A stretch of DNA of 64,000 nucleotides. Origin: Frigoribacterium faeni (lineage in GTDB: Bacteria; Actinomycetota; Actinomycetes; Actinomycetales; Microbacteriaceae). The stretch is taken from positions 62,001 through 126,000 of the forward strand of contig NZ_BJUV01000004.1 of NCBI RefSeq assembly GCF_007988805.1, in the 5' to 3' direction. A model generated the notes under the pieces. The model saw nothing but the letters and a program-made list of their open reading frames with translations, did not search any database and was not told where the DNA came from. A program made the position numbers and the translations under genes. This document shows, in pieces, positions 23,201-32,695 of the stretch; position 1 is the stretch's first letter, and each line of letters begins with the position of its first letter.

Positions 23201-25948
23201 ATGTCGACCGAATCTGCCGTCGCCTACGTGAGTGTCGTCCCGGTCGCCAAGGGTGCCGGGAAGCTGATCGAGAAGGAGATCGACCCGGCGAGCCTCGGCA
23301 CGTCAGTCGGTTCCAAGATGTCGGGCGGGTTCCTCAAGTCCGTCGGGTCGATGGCCGTGAAAACGACCGCTGTAATCGGCGGTGCCGTCACGGCCATCGG
23401 TGCGACCATCGCCGGCGTCGCCGCTAAGAAGGGCATCGACCGGCTCCTCGACATCGATGATGCCCAGGGCAAGCTCAAGGGCCTCGGTCACAACGTCGAT
23501 GGCATCGCGAAGATCATGGACAGCGCTCTAGCGTCCGTGAAGGGCACCGCGTTCGGTCTCGGTGACGCAGCCACCGTCGCAGCTTCCGCGGTCGCCGCCG
23601 GTATCAAGCCCGGCACCGACCTGACGAAGTACCTGTCTCTGACAGCCGACGCCGCCACCATCGCGGGCGTCTCGCTTGACGAGATGGGCTCCATCATCAA
23701 CAAGACCACGACGAGCGGCAAGGTCTACACCGACAGCCTGAACCAGCTCGCCGACCGTGGCATCCCGATCTTCCAATGGCTACAGGATGAGTACGGCGTC
23801 AGCGCCGAGAAGCTCTCCGAGATGGTCCAGAAGGGCGAGGTCGACTCGGCCACGTTCCGCAAGGTCATCGAGGACAACATCGGCGGCGCAGCCCTCGCCT
23901 CAGGCCAGACCGTCCGCGGCGCTTGGGCAAACGTCGGAGCCGCTCTCGGCCGTCTCGGAGCCATGTTCCTCAAGGGCGGCGTCGCAGGCGCTCCGGCCCT
24001 GTTCACGTCCATCATGAACGCCGTCGACCGGGCCGCGACTGCACTGCAGCCCTACGCCGACACCTTCAACACCAAGATCGTCGACGGCATGGCAGCCCTC
24101 GCAGGCTGGATCGACCGCATCGACTTCGGAAAAGTCGTCGGCGGCGTCCAAGGCCTCTACGACTTGATCGTCAAGGGCGACTTCACCGGCCAGCTCGGGT
24201 CGGCATTCAGCATCACCGAGGACTCCGGATTCGTCGACTTCATCCTCACCGTCCGAGACGCCATCACCGACCTTTTCTCGTCAGCCCAGTCCGGAGACTT
24301 CTCCGGAATGTCGACGTCACTGACCAGCATCGGCGGCGCAGTCAAGCCGCTCCTGCCGTTCTTCGCGCAGGTCGGTAAAGGCTTCTCGCAGATCGCCGGC
24401 GCGGCTGGTGAAGTCGTCGCGAGCGGGCTCCCGCTGCTGGTGCCGATCCTCGAGTCGTTCTCGGAGATCCTCGGCTACCTCGGCGACAACACGCAGCTGC
24501 TCACACCTCTGATCCTCGCGCTCGCCGCCGGGTTCGTCGTGTACCGGTCAGCGCAGGTAGCGGCGACAGCCGCGGCCGTCATCGGCCTTCCCATCAAGAT
24601 CGCTTCCATCGCGGCCGACATCGCGCGCACGCAAGCCCTGAATCGCAGCAGCGCTGCCACGATCCGACAGATGGGTCTCGAACGGGCGTCGACTGCTACG
24701 AGGATTGCCGCGACTGGGTCCATCACGGCATCCACGATCGGACTGACCGCTCAGGCGGTCGCTCAGAAAGCTGTCACGGCGGCGCAGAAGGTCGGCATCG
24801 TCGTCACGAAGGCATTCAACGCCGTCCTTCGCGCGAACCCTATCGGCATCATCATCACGCTGATCGCGGGACTCGTGGCCGGCCTTATCTGGTTCTTCAC
24901 CCAGACCGAGGTTGGGCAGGACGCATGGGCCTCGTTCATGTCGTTCCTCGGAACCGCGTGGACGTGGATCCAGAACGCGTTCTCGATCGGCATCGACTTA
25001 ATCGTCAACGCGTGGCAGACCTTCTGGGCCGGCCTTGTGTCGATCGTGACGGTCGTGTGGACGGCCATCGTCTTCGCGGTGACTACCTACATCAACATGG
25101 TCGTGACCGTCATCTCCACAGTGGTCGCATTCGTGGTCGGGTTGTGGAACGCCTTCTGGACTGGGCTCAGCCTGATCGTGTCCACGGTGTGGTCGGCAAT
25201 CGTGTTCGTAGTCACCACCTACATCACCATGGTGCAGACGATCATCACCACGATCGTGACGACGATCATGACGGTCTGGTCCACAGTCTGGGGCGGCATC
25301 AGTGCCTTCTTCGCGCTCGTCTGGGCCGGGATCGTCTTCGCCGTCACCGCCTACATCACGACGGTCCGGACAGTGATCACCACAGTCATCACGGCGATCA
25401 GTGGAGTCTGGAACAGCATCTGGTCCGGCGTCAGTTCGTTCTTCGCCGGCATCTGGTCGGGCATCGTCTCCACGGTCAGCACCGTCGGGGCGGTCTTCGC
25501 GTCAGCATTCGGTGGAATCGCCGACACTGTCCGCAATGCCTTCGACGGCGTCGTGGGGATCATCCGGACGTCCATCAATGGCGTGATCGGACTGGCGAAC
25601 AGTGCCATCAATTCTCTGAACGGCATCTCGGTCGCCATCCCGGACTGGGTGCCAGGCATCGGCGGCGGCAGCTTCGGCTTCGCCATCCCTAACATCCCGA
25701 TGCTCGCCGAGGGCGGGATCGTATCCCGCCGACCCGGTGGGATCCCAGCGATCGTCGGCGAGGGACGTTACGACGAGGCCGTGGTGCCGCTGTCGCCGAG
25801 GAACCTCGAGCAGCTGTCCGGCGGACGTTCTGGGCCGACGACACAGACCACCGTTCAGGTCGATGTCCACGCTGTGGACGGCATGGACGCGGCGACCGTC
25901 GGGCAGATCGCTGGCGACACCATCAATTGGCAGCTCCGGAGGGCCTGA
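23201..25948 (+). CDS. Tape measure protein with 44-residue repeats
   Basis: A 915-residue tape measure that sets tail length. The N-terminal region holds the typical SVGSKMSGGFLKSVGSMAVK opening and small helical segments; several transmembrane stretches follow (about 425-445, 540-566). From residue 608 to about 775 a Trp-rich hydrophobic unit repeats at exact 44-residue steps: FWAGL at 608, FWTGL at 652, VWGGI at 696, IWSGV at 740. No muramidase or peptidase motif is evident. By the usual 1.5 angstrom per residue rule the tail would be near 137 nm. It follows the chaperone genes and overlaps the distal tail gene. Confidence 0.93.
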   Translation: MSTESAVAYVSVVPVAKGAGKLIEKEIDPASLGTSVGSKMSGGFLKSVGSMAVKTTAVIGGAVTAIGATIAGVAAKKGIDRLLDIDDAQGKLKGLGHNVDGIAKIMDSALASVKGTAFGLGDAATVAASAVAAGIKPGTDLTKYLSLTADAATIAGVSLDEMGSIINKTTTSGKVYTDSLNQLADRGIPIFQWLQDEYGVSAEKLSEMVQKGEVDSATFRKVIEDNIGGAALASGQTVRGAWANVGAALGRLGAMFLKGGVAGAPALFTSIMNAVDRAATALQPYADTFNTKIVDGMAALAGWIDRIDFGKVVGGVQGLYDLIVKGDFTGQLGSAFSITEDSGFVDFILTVRDAITDLFSSAQSGDFSGMSTSLTSIGGAVKPLLPFFAQVGKGFSQIAGAAGEVVASGLPLLVPILESFSEILGYLGDNTQLLTPLILALAAGFVVYRSAQVAATAAAVIGLPIKIASIAADIARTQALNRSSAATIRQMGLERASTATRIAATGSITASTIGLTAQAVAQKAVTAAQKVGIVVTKAFNAVLRANPIGIIITLIAGLVAGLIWFFTQTEVGQDAWASFMSFLGTAWTWIQNAFSIGIDLIVNAWQTFWAGLVSIVTVVWTAIVFAVTTYINMVVTVISTVVAFVVGLWNAFWTGLSLIVSTVWSAIVFVVTTYITMVQTIITTIVTTIMTVWSTVWGGISAFFALVWAGIVFAVTAYITTVRTVITTVITAISGVWNSIWSGVSSFFAGIWSGIVSTVSTVGAVFASAFGGIADTVRNAFDGVVGIIRTSINGVIGLANSAINSLNGISVAIPDWVPGIGGGSFGFAIPNIPMLAEGGIVSRRPGGIPAIVGEGRYDEAVVPLSPRNLEQLSGGRSGPTTQTTVQVDVHAVDGMDAATVGQIAGDTINWQLRRA
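25022..25530 (+). repeat. 132-bp tandem repeat inside the tape measure gene
   Basis: The Trp-Gly motif recurs at 25022, 25154, 25286 and 25418, each exactly 132 nt apart. Units are diverged at DNA level but aligned at protein level (about 44 residues each, alternating TAIVFAVTTYI-type helices and Trp-Gly turns). Confidence 0.8.
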
Positions 25949-26724
25949 TGCTTCTGATCGACATCGCAGGCTTGACCTTCCACGGGCAAGAGTCAACGGC
26001 ACCGGCGAGTGACTACTTGCTCATCGAGCCGGATGGTTTCACCGGGTGGGATGACGGGGTCGACATACGCCGAACGGAAGTCGAACGGGCCAACGCACAC
26101 GGTTCGTTCGACGCGTTCGGCTTCCTCTCCGCCCGGGTCGCGTCAGTGTCCGGTGTATGCATCGGCTCGAGCCAAGCGAGCACAGAGCAGATAGGCAGTC
26201 GGCTGACTGGTCTGCTGGCCGGTGGTGGAGCCGGCCGCATGCTGGTGCAACGTGACAGCGGGAACCAGTTCGCTACAGGCCGTCTGGCCGCAAGGACCCG
26301 GTTCGCACCGCGATCTTCGAACCCTGAGCTTGCCGACTTCCAGATCCAGATGTGGTTCCACAACCCGCGAAAGTACGGCGGGGCCCAGGAGTTCACATCC
26401 GCCGCCGATGGCCGGTGGACGGCCTACCACCGAGGGAACTTCGACGCCTCTCCTTTCATCACGGTGACGGGCAATGCGCCGAGCTACACCATCGGCGGGC
26501 CCAACAGCACCGTCTACAAAGTGCAGGAGCCCGTCACCCCCGCCGCGCCACACGTGATCGACCTAGGAAGTGGACAGATCACGGTCGGCGGGGAGCTTCG
26601 TTTCGGGATTGCCTCACAGGCCGACACGTGGGTCATTCCGTCCGGACAGCAGATCGCACAGCGGATCGTGCCTGACGGCGGCACCATCCAAGCAACCGAG
26701 CTCGTAAGGGACACCTTTATCTGA
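25948..26724 (+). CDS. Distal tail protein
   Basis: A 258-residue protein (MLLIDIAGLTFHG) matching the size and place of Dit-type hub proteins: an N-terminal beta-barrel (about 1-110), a linker and a C-terminal galectin-like region. ATG 25948 overlaps the tape-measure stop (TGATG) and is preferred to the TTG at 25927. It joins the tube to the baseplate. Confidence 0.83.
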   Translation: MLLIDIAGLTFHGQESTAPASDYLLIEPDGFTGWDDGVDIRRTEVERANAHGSFDAFGFLSARVASVSGVCIGSSQASTEQIGSRLTGLLAGGGAGRMLVQRDSGNQFATGRLAARTRFAPRSSNPELADFQIQMWFHNPRKYGGAQEFTSAADGRWTAYHRGNFDASPFITVTGNAPSYTIGGPNSTVYKVQEPVTPAAPHVIDLGSGQITVGGELRFGIASQADTWVIPSGQQIAQRIVPDGGTIQATELVRDTFI

Positions 26725-27827
26725 TGTGGACTTTCGACATCTGTGACACCGTCACCGGTGAACGCTTGGACTCGCTCTACCCCAGCGCAGGATCGTTCTC
26801 ACGAGTCCTCAACGGCATCGGAAGCGGCACCCACACATTCGTCACTCGTGAGATCGGTGTGACGGGTGACCGGGCTAGCTTCCAGCGGCAGAGGAAAGCG
26901 CTGACAGCGCCGTGGGCTCGAACGCTTGTCCAGTCATGGGACGCTGTTCCACGCTACGCAGGACTGATCACCCAGCGCACCATGAACGAGCAGGCCGGGA
27001 CCGTTGTCGTCCAGCACTCCGAGGTACGCGAGATCCTCAAACGTCGGTTCACTTTCGGCGAGAACGGCTACCAAGGTGAGGGCGGTGGCCGATTCACCAT
27101 CGGGAACAACACGCTGGAATCGCTCGTCTCTTGGCTCATCTGGCAAGGCATGCAGGGCATCAGAGGCAACTGGGGTCTCCCCGTCCGTGTCCCACCCCGC
27201 AATGTCGTAGGCCGCCACACTCGGACCTGGTGGGACTACAACTTTCCAGTCATCGAGACCGAGATGACGGAGCTGCAAAACGCCTACGGCGGACCCGATA
27301 TCGACTTCCAGCAGCAATGGTCAGCAAGCAAGACACTCGAGTGGCAAGCCCGTGTCGGGGCTCTCACCGACGGCAAGACCCTTGAGTGGAATCTCACAGC
27401 TGACGAGCGTCCACGGGTGACCGACTTCGAGATCGTCCATGACGGGTCCAAGACAGCGAACATGGTCTACACGATCGGCGACGGTCAGGAACGCGACATG
27501 CTCGTACGCAAAGCCCTTGCAGAGACCGCGCAGCCCGCACTTGAGCGCATCGAGCCTTATGGGCAGATGAAACGCCTCGACTGGTTGCAGGAGCATGCCG
27601 ATGCTGACCTACAGACGTTCCGCGTGCCCACGGAGCAGATGAGTTTCAGCATCATGGCCGGCGACAAGCCGGGCGTGAACGACCTCGTTTTGGGGCAGAC
27701 CCTCCGGCTGTACACGAAGAACCACATCTGGATCGAAGACGGCTGGCACGACTACCGACTAATCGGGTACTCCGGCGACCTCACCGACAAGATCGCCCTC
27801 CAAGTTCAACTCAAGCAGGGGGTCTGA
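26724..27827 (+). CDS. Baseplate/minor tail protein (Gp37-like)
   Basis: A 367-residue protein (MWTFDICDTVTGERLDSLYP) resembling the siphovirus ReqiPepy6 gp37-type minor tail proteins of actinophages, which occupy the tail-hub position of gp27-like domains. Beta-rich, Trp-rich. Four-base overlaps on both sides (TGATG) tie it to the Dit and beta-helix genes. Confidence 0.8.
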   Translation: MWTFDICDTVTGERLDSLYPSAGSFSRVLNGIGSGTHTFVTREIGVTGDRASFQRQRKALTAPWARTLVQSWDAVPRYAGLITQRTMNEQAGTVVVQHSEVREILKRRFTFGENGYQGEGGGRFTIGNNTLESLVSWLIWQGMQGIRGNWGLPVRVPPRNVVGRHTRTWWDYNFPVIETEMTELQNAYGGPDIDFQQQWSASKTLEWQARVGALTDGKTLEWNLTADERPRVTDFEIVHDGSKTANMVYTIGDGQERDMLVRKALAETAQPALERIEPYGQMKRLDWLQEHADADLQTFRVPTEQMSFSIMAGDKPGVNDLVLGQTLRLYTKNHIWIEDGWHDYRLIGYSGDLTDKIALQVQLKQGV

Positions 27828-28609
27828 TGGGACGCATCGACAACACGAACGCGTCGGAGATCCCTGACATTCTCCGTCGACTTCGACAGCTCGAGACCCG
27901 TTCACCGGGCGGAAACACATCCGTCACGGAAGGACGTCTACGCATCGCGGGTCAGGACTCGCTCCTACTCGAGGGCAGCGGCCGGGTTTCCGGCCAGCTG
28001 TACGTAGAAGGTCTCGAGGAGGTCTCCGGTCAGCTCCGCGTCACAGGCAGCTTGGTTCTATCGGGCAATGCGGACTTCACCGGCCCCATGTCGGTTTCGG
28101 GCAACCTCGACATCCGCGGCAACACAACCATCATCGGTCCACTTCGCGTTGAGGGCGAGACCACGGTCGTCGGCACGATGGTCATCGAGGGGGCGCTGAA
28201 CATCAAGGGCAAGACCACCGTCACCGGCGAGCTCATCGTTCAAGGTGACGTGACCTTTACCGGCGTCACGAAGCTGAACGGGCAGACGGATATCCGAGGC
28301 GATACGACCATCACCGGCGACGTCGAGATCAAGGGCCAGGGCGGTATCCGCGCCGGCGTTCTGCACTTCGGGCCGTCGTACAACGGCGGCAACGGCGGCC
28401 TCTACTCCGACCAGTCGATGTCTCTTACTGCCGCGGGGCTGATCGACCTCGTCACGATCGCGAATGTGAACGTCACGACAGGCGACGGATTCGTGATCCG
28501 AGCCGGCGGCATCCGGGTCCTCGCCATGCAGCAGGTAGCCGCCAACGCATCGGGCTACAGCCAAGTCCTCGTCCACAACGCCACGGGCGCGCTCGTCCGC
28601 GTCACCTAG
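27827..28609 (+). CDS. Minor tail protein with beta-helix repeats
   Basis: A 260-residue protein. The first 35 residues are helical (NTNASEIPDILRRLRQLETR). Residues about 40-180 are a run of short alternating strands with repeats of the type VSGQLRVTG, NLDIRGNTTIIG and ETTVVGTMVIEG, as in a bactofilin-like right-handed beta-helix. The C-terminal region (about 195-260) looks like a fibre tip. Possibly a tail fibre or a cell-surface binding needle. Confidence 0.75.
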   Translation: MGRIDNTNASEIPDILRRLRQLETRSPGGNTSVTEGRLRIAGQDSLLLEGSGRVSGQLYVEGLEEVSGQLRVTGSLVLSGNADFTGPMSVSGNLDIRGNTTIIGPLRVEGETTVVGTMVIEGALNIKGKTTVTGELIVQGDVTFTGVTKLNGQTDIRGDTTITGDVEIKGQGGIRAGVLHFGPSYNGGNGGLYSDQSMSLTAAGLIDLVTIANVNVTTGDGFVIRAGGIRVLAMQQVAANASGYSQVLVHNATGALVRVT

Positions 28610-28618
28610 GAGGCCCCC

Positions 28619-29038
28619 ATGGCAACCGTCACCGGCACGCTCTCCGACTTCGGGTACGCGTCCCTTGCGCCCTTACGCCCCGAGATTGCCTTCATCCCCT
28701 CGGGAGCTGGCGTCTTCGGGGGTCGCCTCATGGCCACACGCCCAGTCACAGTCACTCCTGGGACCAGCGGGTACTTCGAGGTCGACCTCGTACCCGCGGA
28801 CGACAGATGGTTCCAGATCCGGATCGCATGGCTGGACCCGGTGTCGGGAGCACCCGACAACGACTACGTCGAGCCGCGCCTCTACGTTCCAGAGCTCGGC
28901 GGACCTATCGGGCATCTCCTCAAGGCCCCGTCCACACCATCAACAGATGTTGCCTGGCAACCCACTGCACCCAAGCCCTGGCCAGTCGGCCTGGTGTGGG
29001 TCAACTCGATCACTGGCAGAGTCCAGAGGCAGGTGTAG
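28619..29038 (+). CDS. Small minor tail protein
   Basis: A 139-residue beta-rich protein (MATVTGTLSDFGYASLAPLR) with TAGGAGG upstream. Patterns like RPVTVTPGTSGYFEVDLVPA resemble short carbohydrate-binding or fibre-attachment domains of actinophage tails. Located between the beta-helix and fibre genes. Function inferred from position. Confidence 0.7.
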   Translation: MATVTGTLSDFGYASLAPLRPEIAFIPSGAGVFGGRLMATRPVTVTPGTSGYFEVDLVPADDRWFQIRIAWLDPVSGAPDNDYVEPRLYVPELGGPIGHLLKAPSTPSTDVAWQPTAPKPWPVGLVWVNSITGRVQRQV

Positions 29039-29040
29039 AT

Positions 29041-30990
29041 ATGCCCATCGTCGACCTCGGTTCCATCCGCGGCCCCGAAGGCCCTCAAGGTGCTCGCGGC
29101 TTGCCCGGGCTGACCGCCGTTCCCACGGACCAGGGCCTCGCCGACTACATCCGCGCTGGCAAGGACTCGAAGACCGGGCAGGCGCTGGACCTCGCGCCGC
29201 TGCTCGACAAGCCCACCATCCTGTCGAACTCGCGCCGCGTCTACACGATCAACAACGGGCCCTGGGGTGCCGCCCTCGGCGCTGTCCGCGACGGTATCCG
29301 TGACGCCCGGATCTTGGTCGTCAGCGACAGCACGGGGCAGGGCGTCGGCGGGTCCAGCATGGACTCGTTCCCGCAGCGCACGTCGTGGCCCTCGTTCCTG
29401 GCGCAGCTCATGGACGACCTCGTCGTGCCGACTGCGCACGGGCTCGGCATCCCGAAGTCGAACAGCTCCGCGCAGCCGTACGACACCCGGTGGACGCTCG
29501 GCGCGGGGTGGGCCGCCGGCGCGACCTACGTCGGGTTCGGCGGCAAGCAGACGAACTACGTCGCCGCCCCCGGGTCGGGTGCGCTGGTCTACAACGACCC
29601 GCGCGTGTACGCGAACACGTACGACATCTACTACGCCGTGTCGAACAACGCCACGTACGGACAGCTCACCGCCGTCGCGACCGGCGGCGGTACGAACACG
29701 GTGCAGACCGGGTCGCAGTCCGTCCGCGAGATCCGCAAGATGACCGTCGTCGCGGGGTCGGCGTCGGGGAACAACGTCGTGCAGATCACGAACTCCGGCT
29801 CGGCCGGCAACGTCACGATCGTCGGTATCGAGCCGCGGCTGTCGTCTCAGAAGAAGGTCATCGTCGGCAACGCGTCGGTGTCCGGGTCGACGACAAGCGA
29901 CTGGGTCGCGTATCACGACAACACCGTGACGAACGGGTGGAACGCGTTCTCGTACATGTCCGCCTACCAGCCGGACCTCGTCATCATCGACCTCGGCATC
30001 AACGACGCGATCCCGTCCGCGCAGGCATCGGTCGAGACGTACACCGCGAACATCCGGCAGCTCATCACGGCAGCCGAGTCCGCGGGCGCATCGGTCGTCC
30101 TCAAGTCCATGATCCCGTCGGTCGCTGCTCGAGCGGCCCGGGAGGCGCAGTACGTCGCCGCCCTCGATTCGCTGCGGTACCCGTTCGTCGACCTGTTCAA
30201 CCGGTACGGGTCGTACGAGAAGACCTCGGCCGAGGGGTGGATGGCGGACGACGTCCACGGCAACGACCGCATCTACCAAGACGAGGGCCGGTACATGCTG
30301 CAGGCGCTCATCATGTCGCCCATGTCTCTGGCGGCGAAGAGCGTCACTATCCCCGCGCTGCCGGCGCTGCCGGTGGAGGGATGGTCGGAGCGGTGGCGGG
30401 CCGACCAGATCCCGCTCACCGTCGGGTCCGACGTCCGCGCGTTCATGAGCGTCGCACGCACCGCGCTCAAGCCCGAGTCGACCTGGACGCCGCCAACGCT
30501 CGCGATCGGCGACGGCGGCCGGAAGGTGGTCCGCTTCAACGGGACCACCGACGGACTGTCCCTTGCCGCGACGCGGACGCAGCCGCACACGGTTGTCGTG
30601 CTCGGACGCCTGCGGGCGATCAGCACGGCGGCCAACAACGGCATCGTCGGTGCGGGGCAGTCCGCGGGCTCCCGGTCGTCGCTGTTCGTCAGCACCGACG
30701 GAAAGCTCGTCATCAACGCGGGCGTGTCCCTGACGAACCCGGCGGCGGTGCCGACGACGACCCAGGTCTTCATCGGCGTCTTCAACGGCAACAACTCCGT
30801 GGCCGGCCTCACCGGCGCGGACACGGCCGGTGCTGCCGGGTCCGAGGGTGCGACCGCGATGTACGTCGGTCGTCTCGGTAACACGGGCATGGCGCAGCTC
30901 GACGTGGAGGAGATCATCATCTACCCCCGCGGGCTGTCGTCCGCCGAGCGCACGTCCCTCACCGCTGCGCTGGCCGCCCTGGCCAAGTAG
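29041..30990 (+). CDS. Tail fibre with SGNH hydrolase domain
   Basis: A 649-residue fibre. Residues 11-24 are a collagen-like stretch (GPEGPQGARGLPGL). A SGNH/GDSL-type esterase domain (about 85-425) has VVSDSTGQGV with candidate nucleophile S97, GIND with N321 and DDVH with D403 and H406. The C-terminal part (about 450-649) resembles a concanavalin/LamG-like binding domain (DGGRKVVRFNGTTDGLSLAA). It probably binds and deacylates a surface polysaccharide to reach the receptor. GC-rich, host-like codon use differs from the tail genes upstream. A strong terminator follows. Confidence 0.85.
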   Translation: MPIVDLGSIRGPEGPQGARGLPGLTAVPTDQGLADYIRAGKDSKTGQALDLAPLLDKPTILSNSRRVYTINNGPWGAALGAVRDGIRDARILVVSDSTGQGVGGSSMDSFPQRTSWPSFLAQLMDDLVVPTAHGLGIPKSNSSAQPYDTRWTLGAGWAAGATYVGFGGKQTNYVAAPGSGALVYNDPRVYANTYDIYYAVSNNATYGQLTAVATGGGTNTVQTGSQSVREIRKMTVVAGSASGNNVVQITNSGSAGNVTIVGIEPRLSSQKKVIVGNASVSGSTTSDWVAYHDNTVTNGWNAFSYMSAYQPDLVIIDLGINDAIPSAQASVETYTANIRQLITAAESAGASVVLKSMIPSVAARAAREAQYVAALDSLRYPFVDLFNRYGSYEKTSAEGWMADDVHGNDRIYQDEGRYMLQALIMSPMSLAAKSVTIPALPALPVEGWSERWRADQIPLTVGSDVRAFMSVARTALKPESTWTPPTLAIGDGGRKVVRFNGTTDGLSLAATRTQPHTVVVLGRLRAISTAANNGIVGAGQSAGSRSSLFVSTDGKLVINAGVSLTNPAAVPTTTQVFIGVFNGNNSVAGLTGADTAGAAGSEGATAMYVGRLGNTGMAQLDVEEIIIYPRGLSSAERTSLTAALAALAK

Positions 30991-31001
30991 CACCCCGCCA
31001 G

Positions 31002-31029
31002 AAGGGCCCCACCGGTTGGTGGGGCCCTT
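31002..31029 (+). terminator. Strong terminator after tail fibre gene
   Basis: A perfect 12-bp stem (31002-31013 with 31018-31029) and GGTT loop, ending in CTT. Separates structural genes from the lysis region. Confidence 0.85.
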
Positions 31030-31050
31030 CGTCGTTCCCGAAGGAGCACC

Positions 31051-31797
31051 ATGAGCGACGCACCCGATCTCGTTCTCATCCCGAACACCGCCGACGTCAT
31101 CACCAACGGCCCGCAGTACATCGCCCGGTCGCTGCTCGCGCCGTTCCAGGCCGCCGCAGCAGAGTTCCGTGCTGAGGCCGGCCGCCCGGTCTACGTCGCC
31201 GAGGCATACCGGTCGGACACCGAGCAGCGCCGCATCTTCCTTGAGCGCTACTACCGCGTCGACTACCCGACCAGCGTCCTGTACGAGGGCAGCTACTGGG
31301 TCAAGCGCACAGGAGTCGCGACGGCCGCCGTGCCGGGCAGCATCTACGCCCGCCACCGTCTGGGCGAGGCCCTCGACCTGTGGTCGGGCATCGACACGTC
31401 GTTCCTGTCGCCCAACCACCTCATCTGGGTGCGCGTTGCAAAAAAGCACGGCTGGGACAACACCGGTCGCGGCTTCGGCGAACCCTGGCACCAGCAAGGC
31501 ACACCGGTCACATCACCCGCACCAGCCCCCATCCCAGAGTCCCAGGAGGACGACGACATGACCGAAGACGACCGCAAGATCCTCAAGCAGGCTGCCGCAG
31601 ATGCGAAGGCTGCACGCGACCACGCGGACACGGCCAAGCAGGCCGTCGCCCGCCTCGAGGCCGCAACGATCGGGACCGGTAAGTACACGATCGTGAACAA
31701 CCTCGAGACGATCAAGAAGTCGCAGGCTCGGGTCGAAGTTCTTGCTAACACCATCAGCAACGGTGTCGGCAAACGCATTGCCAAGCTCAAAGCCTGA
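31051..31797 (+). CDS. Endolysin, M15 peptidase
   Basis: A 248-residue lysin. The N-terminal 150 residues are a VanY/M15 D,D-carboxypeptidase-type domain: SDTEQRR near residue 55, the zinc motif H102-x6-D109 in ARHRLGEALDLW, and EPWH with E144 and H147. A Pro-rich linker leads to a coiled-coil C-terminal segment (about 170-248) that may bind the wall or oligomerise. It cleaves peptidoglycan stem peptides at the end of infection. Neighbouring membrane proteins provide export. Confidence 0.87.
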   Translation: MSDAPDLVLIPNTADVITNGPQYIARSLLAPFQAAAAEFRAEAGRPVYVAEAYRSDTEQRRIFLERYYRVDYPTSVLYEGSYWVKRTGVATAAVPGSIYARHRLGEALDLWSGIDTSFLSPNHLIWVRVAKKHGWDNTGRGFGEPWHQQGTPVTSPAPAPIPESQEDDDMTEDDRKILKQAAADAKAARDHADTAKQAVARLEAATIGTGKYTIVNNLETIKKSQARVEVLANTISNGVGKRIAKLKA

Positions 31798-31825
31798 CCT
31801 TTCCACCTAACCCTGGGGAGGGCAA

Positions 31826-32149
31826 ATGGATCTGTTGACCTTTCTCAGCGACTACTCCGAAGTCGGCTTCGGTTCGATTGTTGTCGCCGTGGTGGTACTC
31901 ATCATCACGGGCAGGCTCGTGCCGATCACAACTCATAGGCGCGAACTGGAACGTGAACGTGCCCGCGGCGACGAGTGGAAAGAAGCACACGGCACCTCAG
32001 AGCAAGGCCGGAAAGCGGCGCTCGAGCAGAACGGTGCACTTCTCGCGGGCGTCAGGATTGCGGACAAGTTTTACCGCGACTTCCTGCCACCCGTACCCGA
32101 CGAACACACGATCCCGCACATGACGGGAGGTTCAGATGTGGCCGTTTAG
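31826..32149 (+). CDS. Single-pass membrane protein, lysis region
   Basis: A 107-residue protein with one N-terminal transmembrane helix (about 15-35, GFGSIVVAVVVLIITGRLV) followed by a charged helix (HRRELERERARGDEWKEAHG). This layout is common between endolysin and holin in actinophages and could be a pinholin- or spanin-like factor or holin regulator. It overlaps the next gene. Confidence 0.68.
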   Translation: MDLLTFLSDYSEVGFGSIVVAVVVLIITGRLVPITTHRRELERERARGDEWKEAHGTSEQGRKAALEQNGALLAGVRIADKFYRDFLPPVPDEHTIPHMTGGSDVAV

Positions 32150-32336
32150 ACGCAAGGCACCACCCCGCACTGACGTGTTCGAGGCGCAAGAAGCGAAGCG
32201 CGCCGCGACCACAGACCTCGAGAAGGTCGAGTCGCAGACGGAGGAAGTGCGCCAGATCGTGAACTCTCTTGAACGCCGCCGCATCAAGAACAACTTCGGT
32301 GACGCACTCGTCATCGCCATGGAGGCACGCAAGTGA
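32136..32336 (+). CDS. Small coiled-coil protein, DUF7620-like
   Basis: A 66-residue protein opening MWPFRRKAPPRTD followed by a charged helix (EEVRQIVNSLERRRIKNNFG). I associate this pattern with a small conserved family (DUF7620) of actinophage lysis regions, from memory. Overlaps both neighbours by a few bases, indicating coupled translation. Confidence 0.65.
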   Translation: MWPFRRKAPPRTDVFEAQEAKRAATTDLEKVESQTEEVRQIVNSLERRRIKNNFGDALVIAMEARK

Positions 32337-32695
32337 GACCAATCAGCAACGGCATCGCTTGGCTCGACGTCATCCCAAACGCGATCGCTGGTGCGGCCTG
32401 TGTCGCAGCCATCCTCTTCGTAATCATCTACGCCTCCTTCTCCAACTGGCGCAAGACCAGTCCAGGCCGGTCCCTCATGTACGCGGTGCTCGCCCTGGCC
32501 GCTGTTCTCGCCATGAACACACTCCACCTCGCCTTCGCCCCGTATCCCGGCGTCGAGTTCGTCCGAATCGCCGTCTACTCAGGCCTCCTCATAGCGATTG
32601 TTCGCCTCGTCATCGCGCTCGTCGCCATCCTTCGGGACACCGAGGACGTCGACCTCAACTCGTTCATCCACCACGAGCACAAGGAGCCCCAGTGA
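32333..32695 (+). CDS. Three-helix membrane protein, lysis region
   Basis: A 120-residue membrane protein with helices at about 15-36, 48-68 and 78-100 and a His/Glu-rich tail (DLNSFIHHEHKEP). Such proteins accompany holins in actinophages. GTGA overlap at its 5' end with the preceding gene and at its 3' end with the next. Could itself be a holin. Confidence 0.65.
   Translation: MRPISNGIAWLDVIPNAIAGAACVAAILFVIIYASFSNWRKTSPGRSLMYAVLALAAVLAMNTLHLAFAPYPGVEFVRIAVYSGLLIAIVRLVIALVAILRDTEDVDLNSFIHHEHKEPQ

Noticed and set aside
28882-31497. 871-residue open frame on the minus strand
   Set aside because: It is a GC-rich shadow of the tail fibre and neighbours; Arg/Gly/Asp-rich with no domain.
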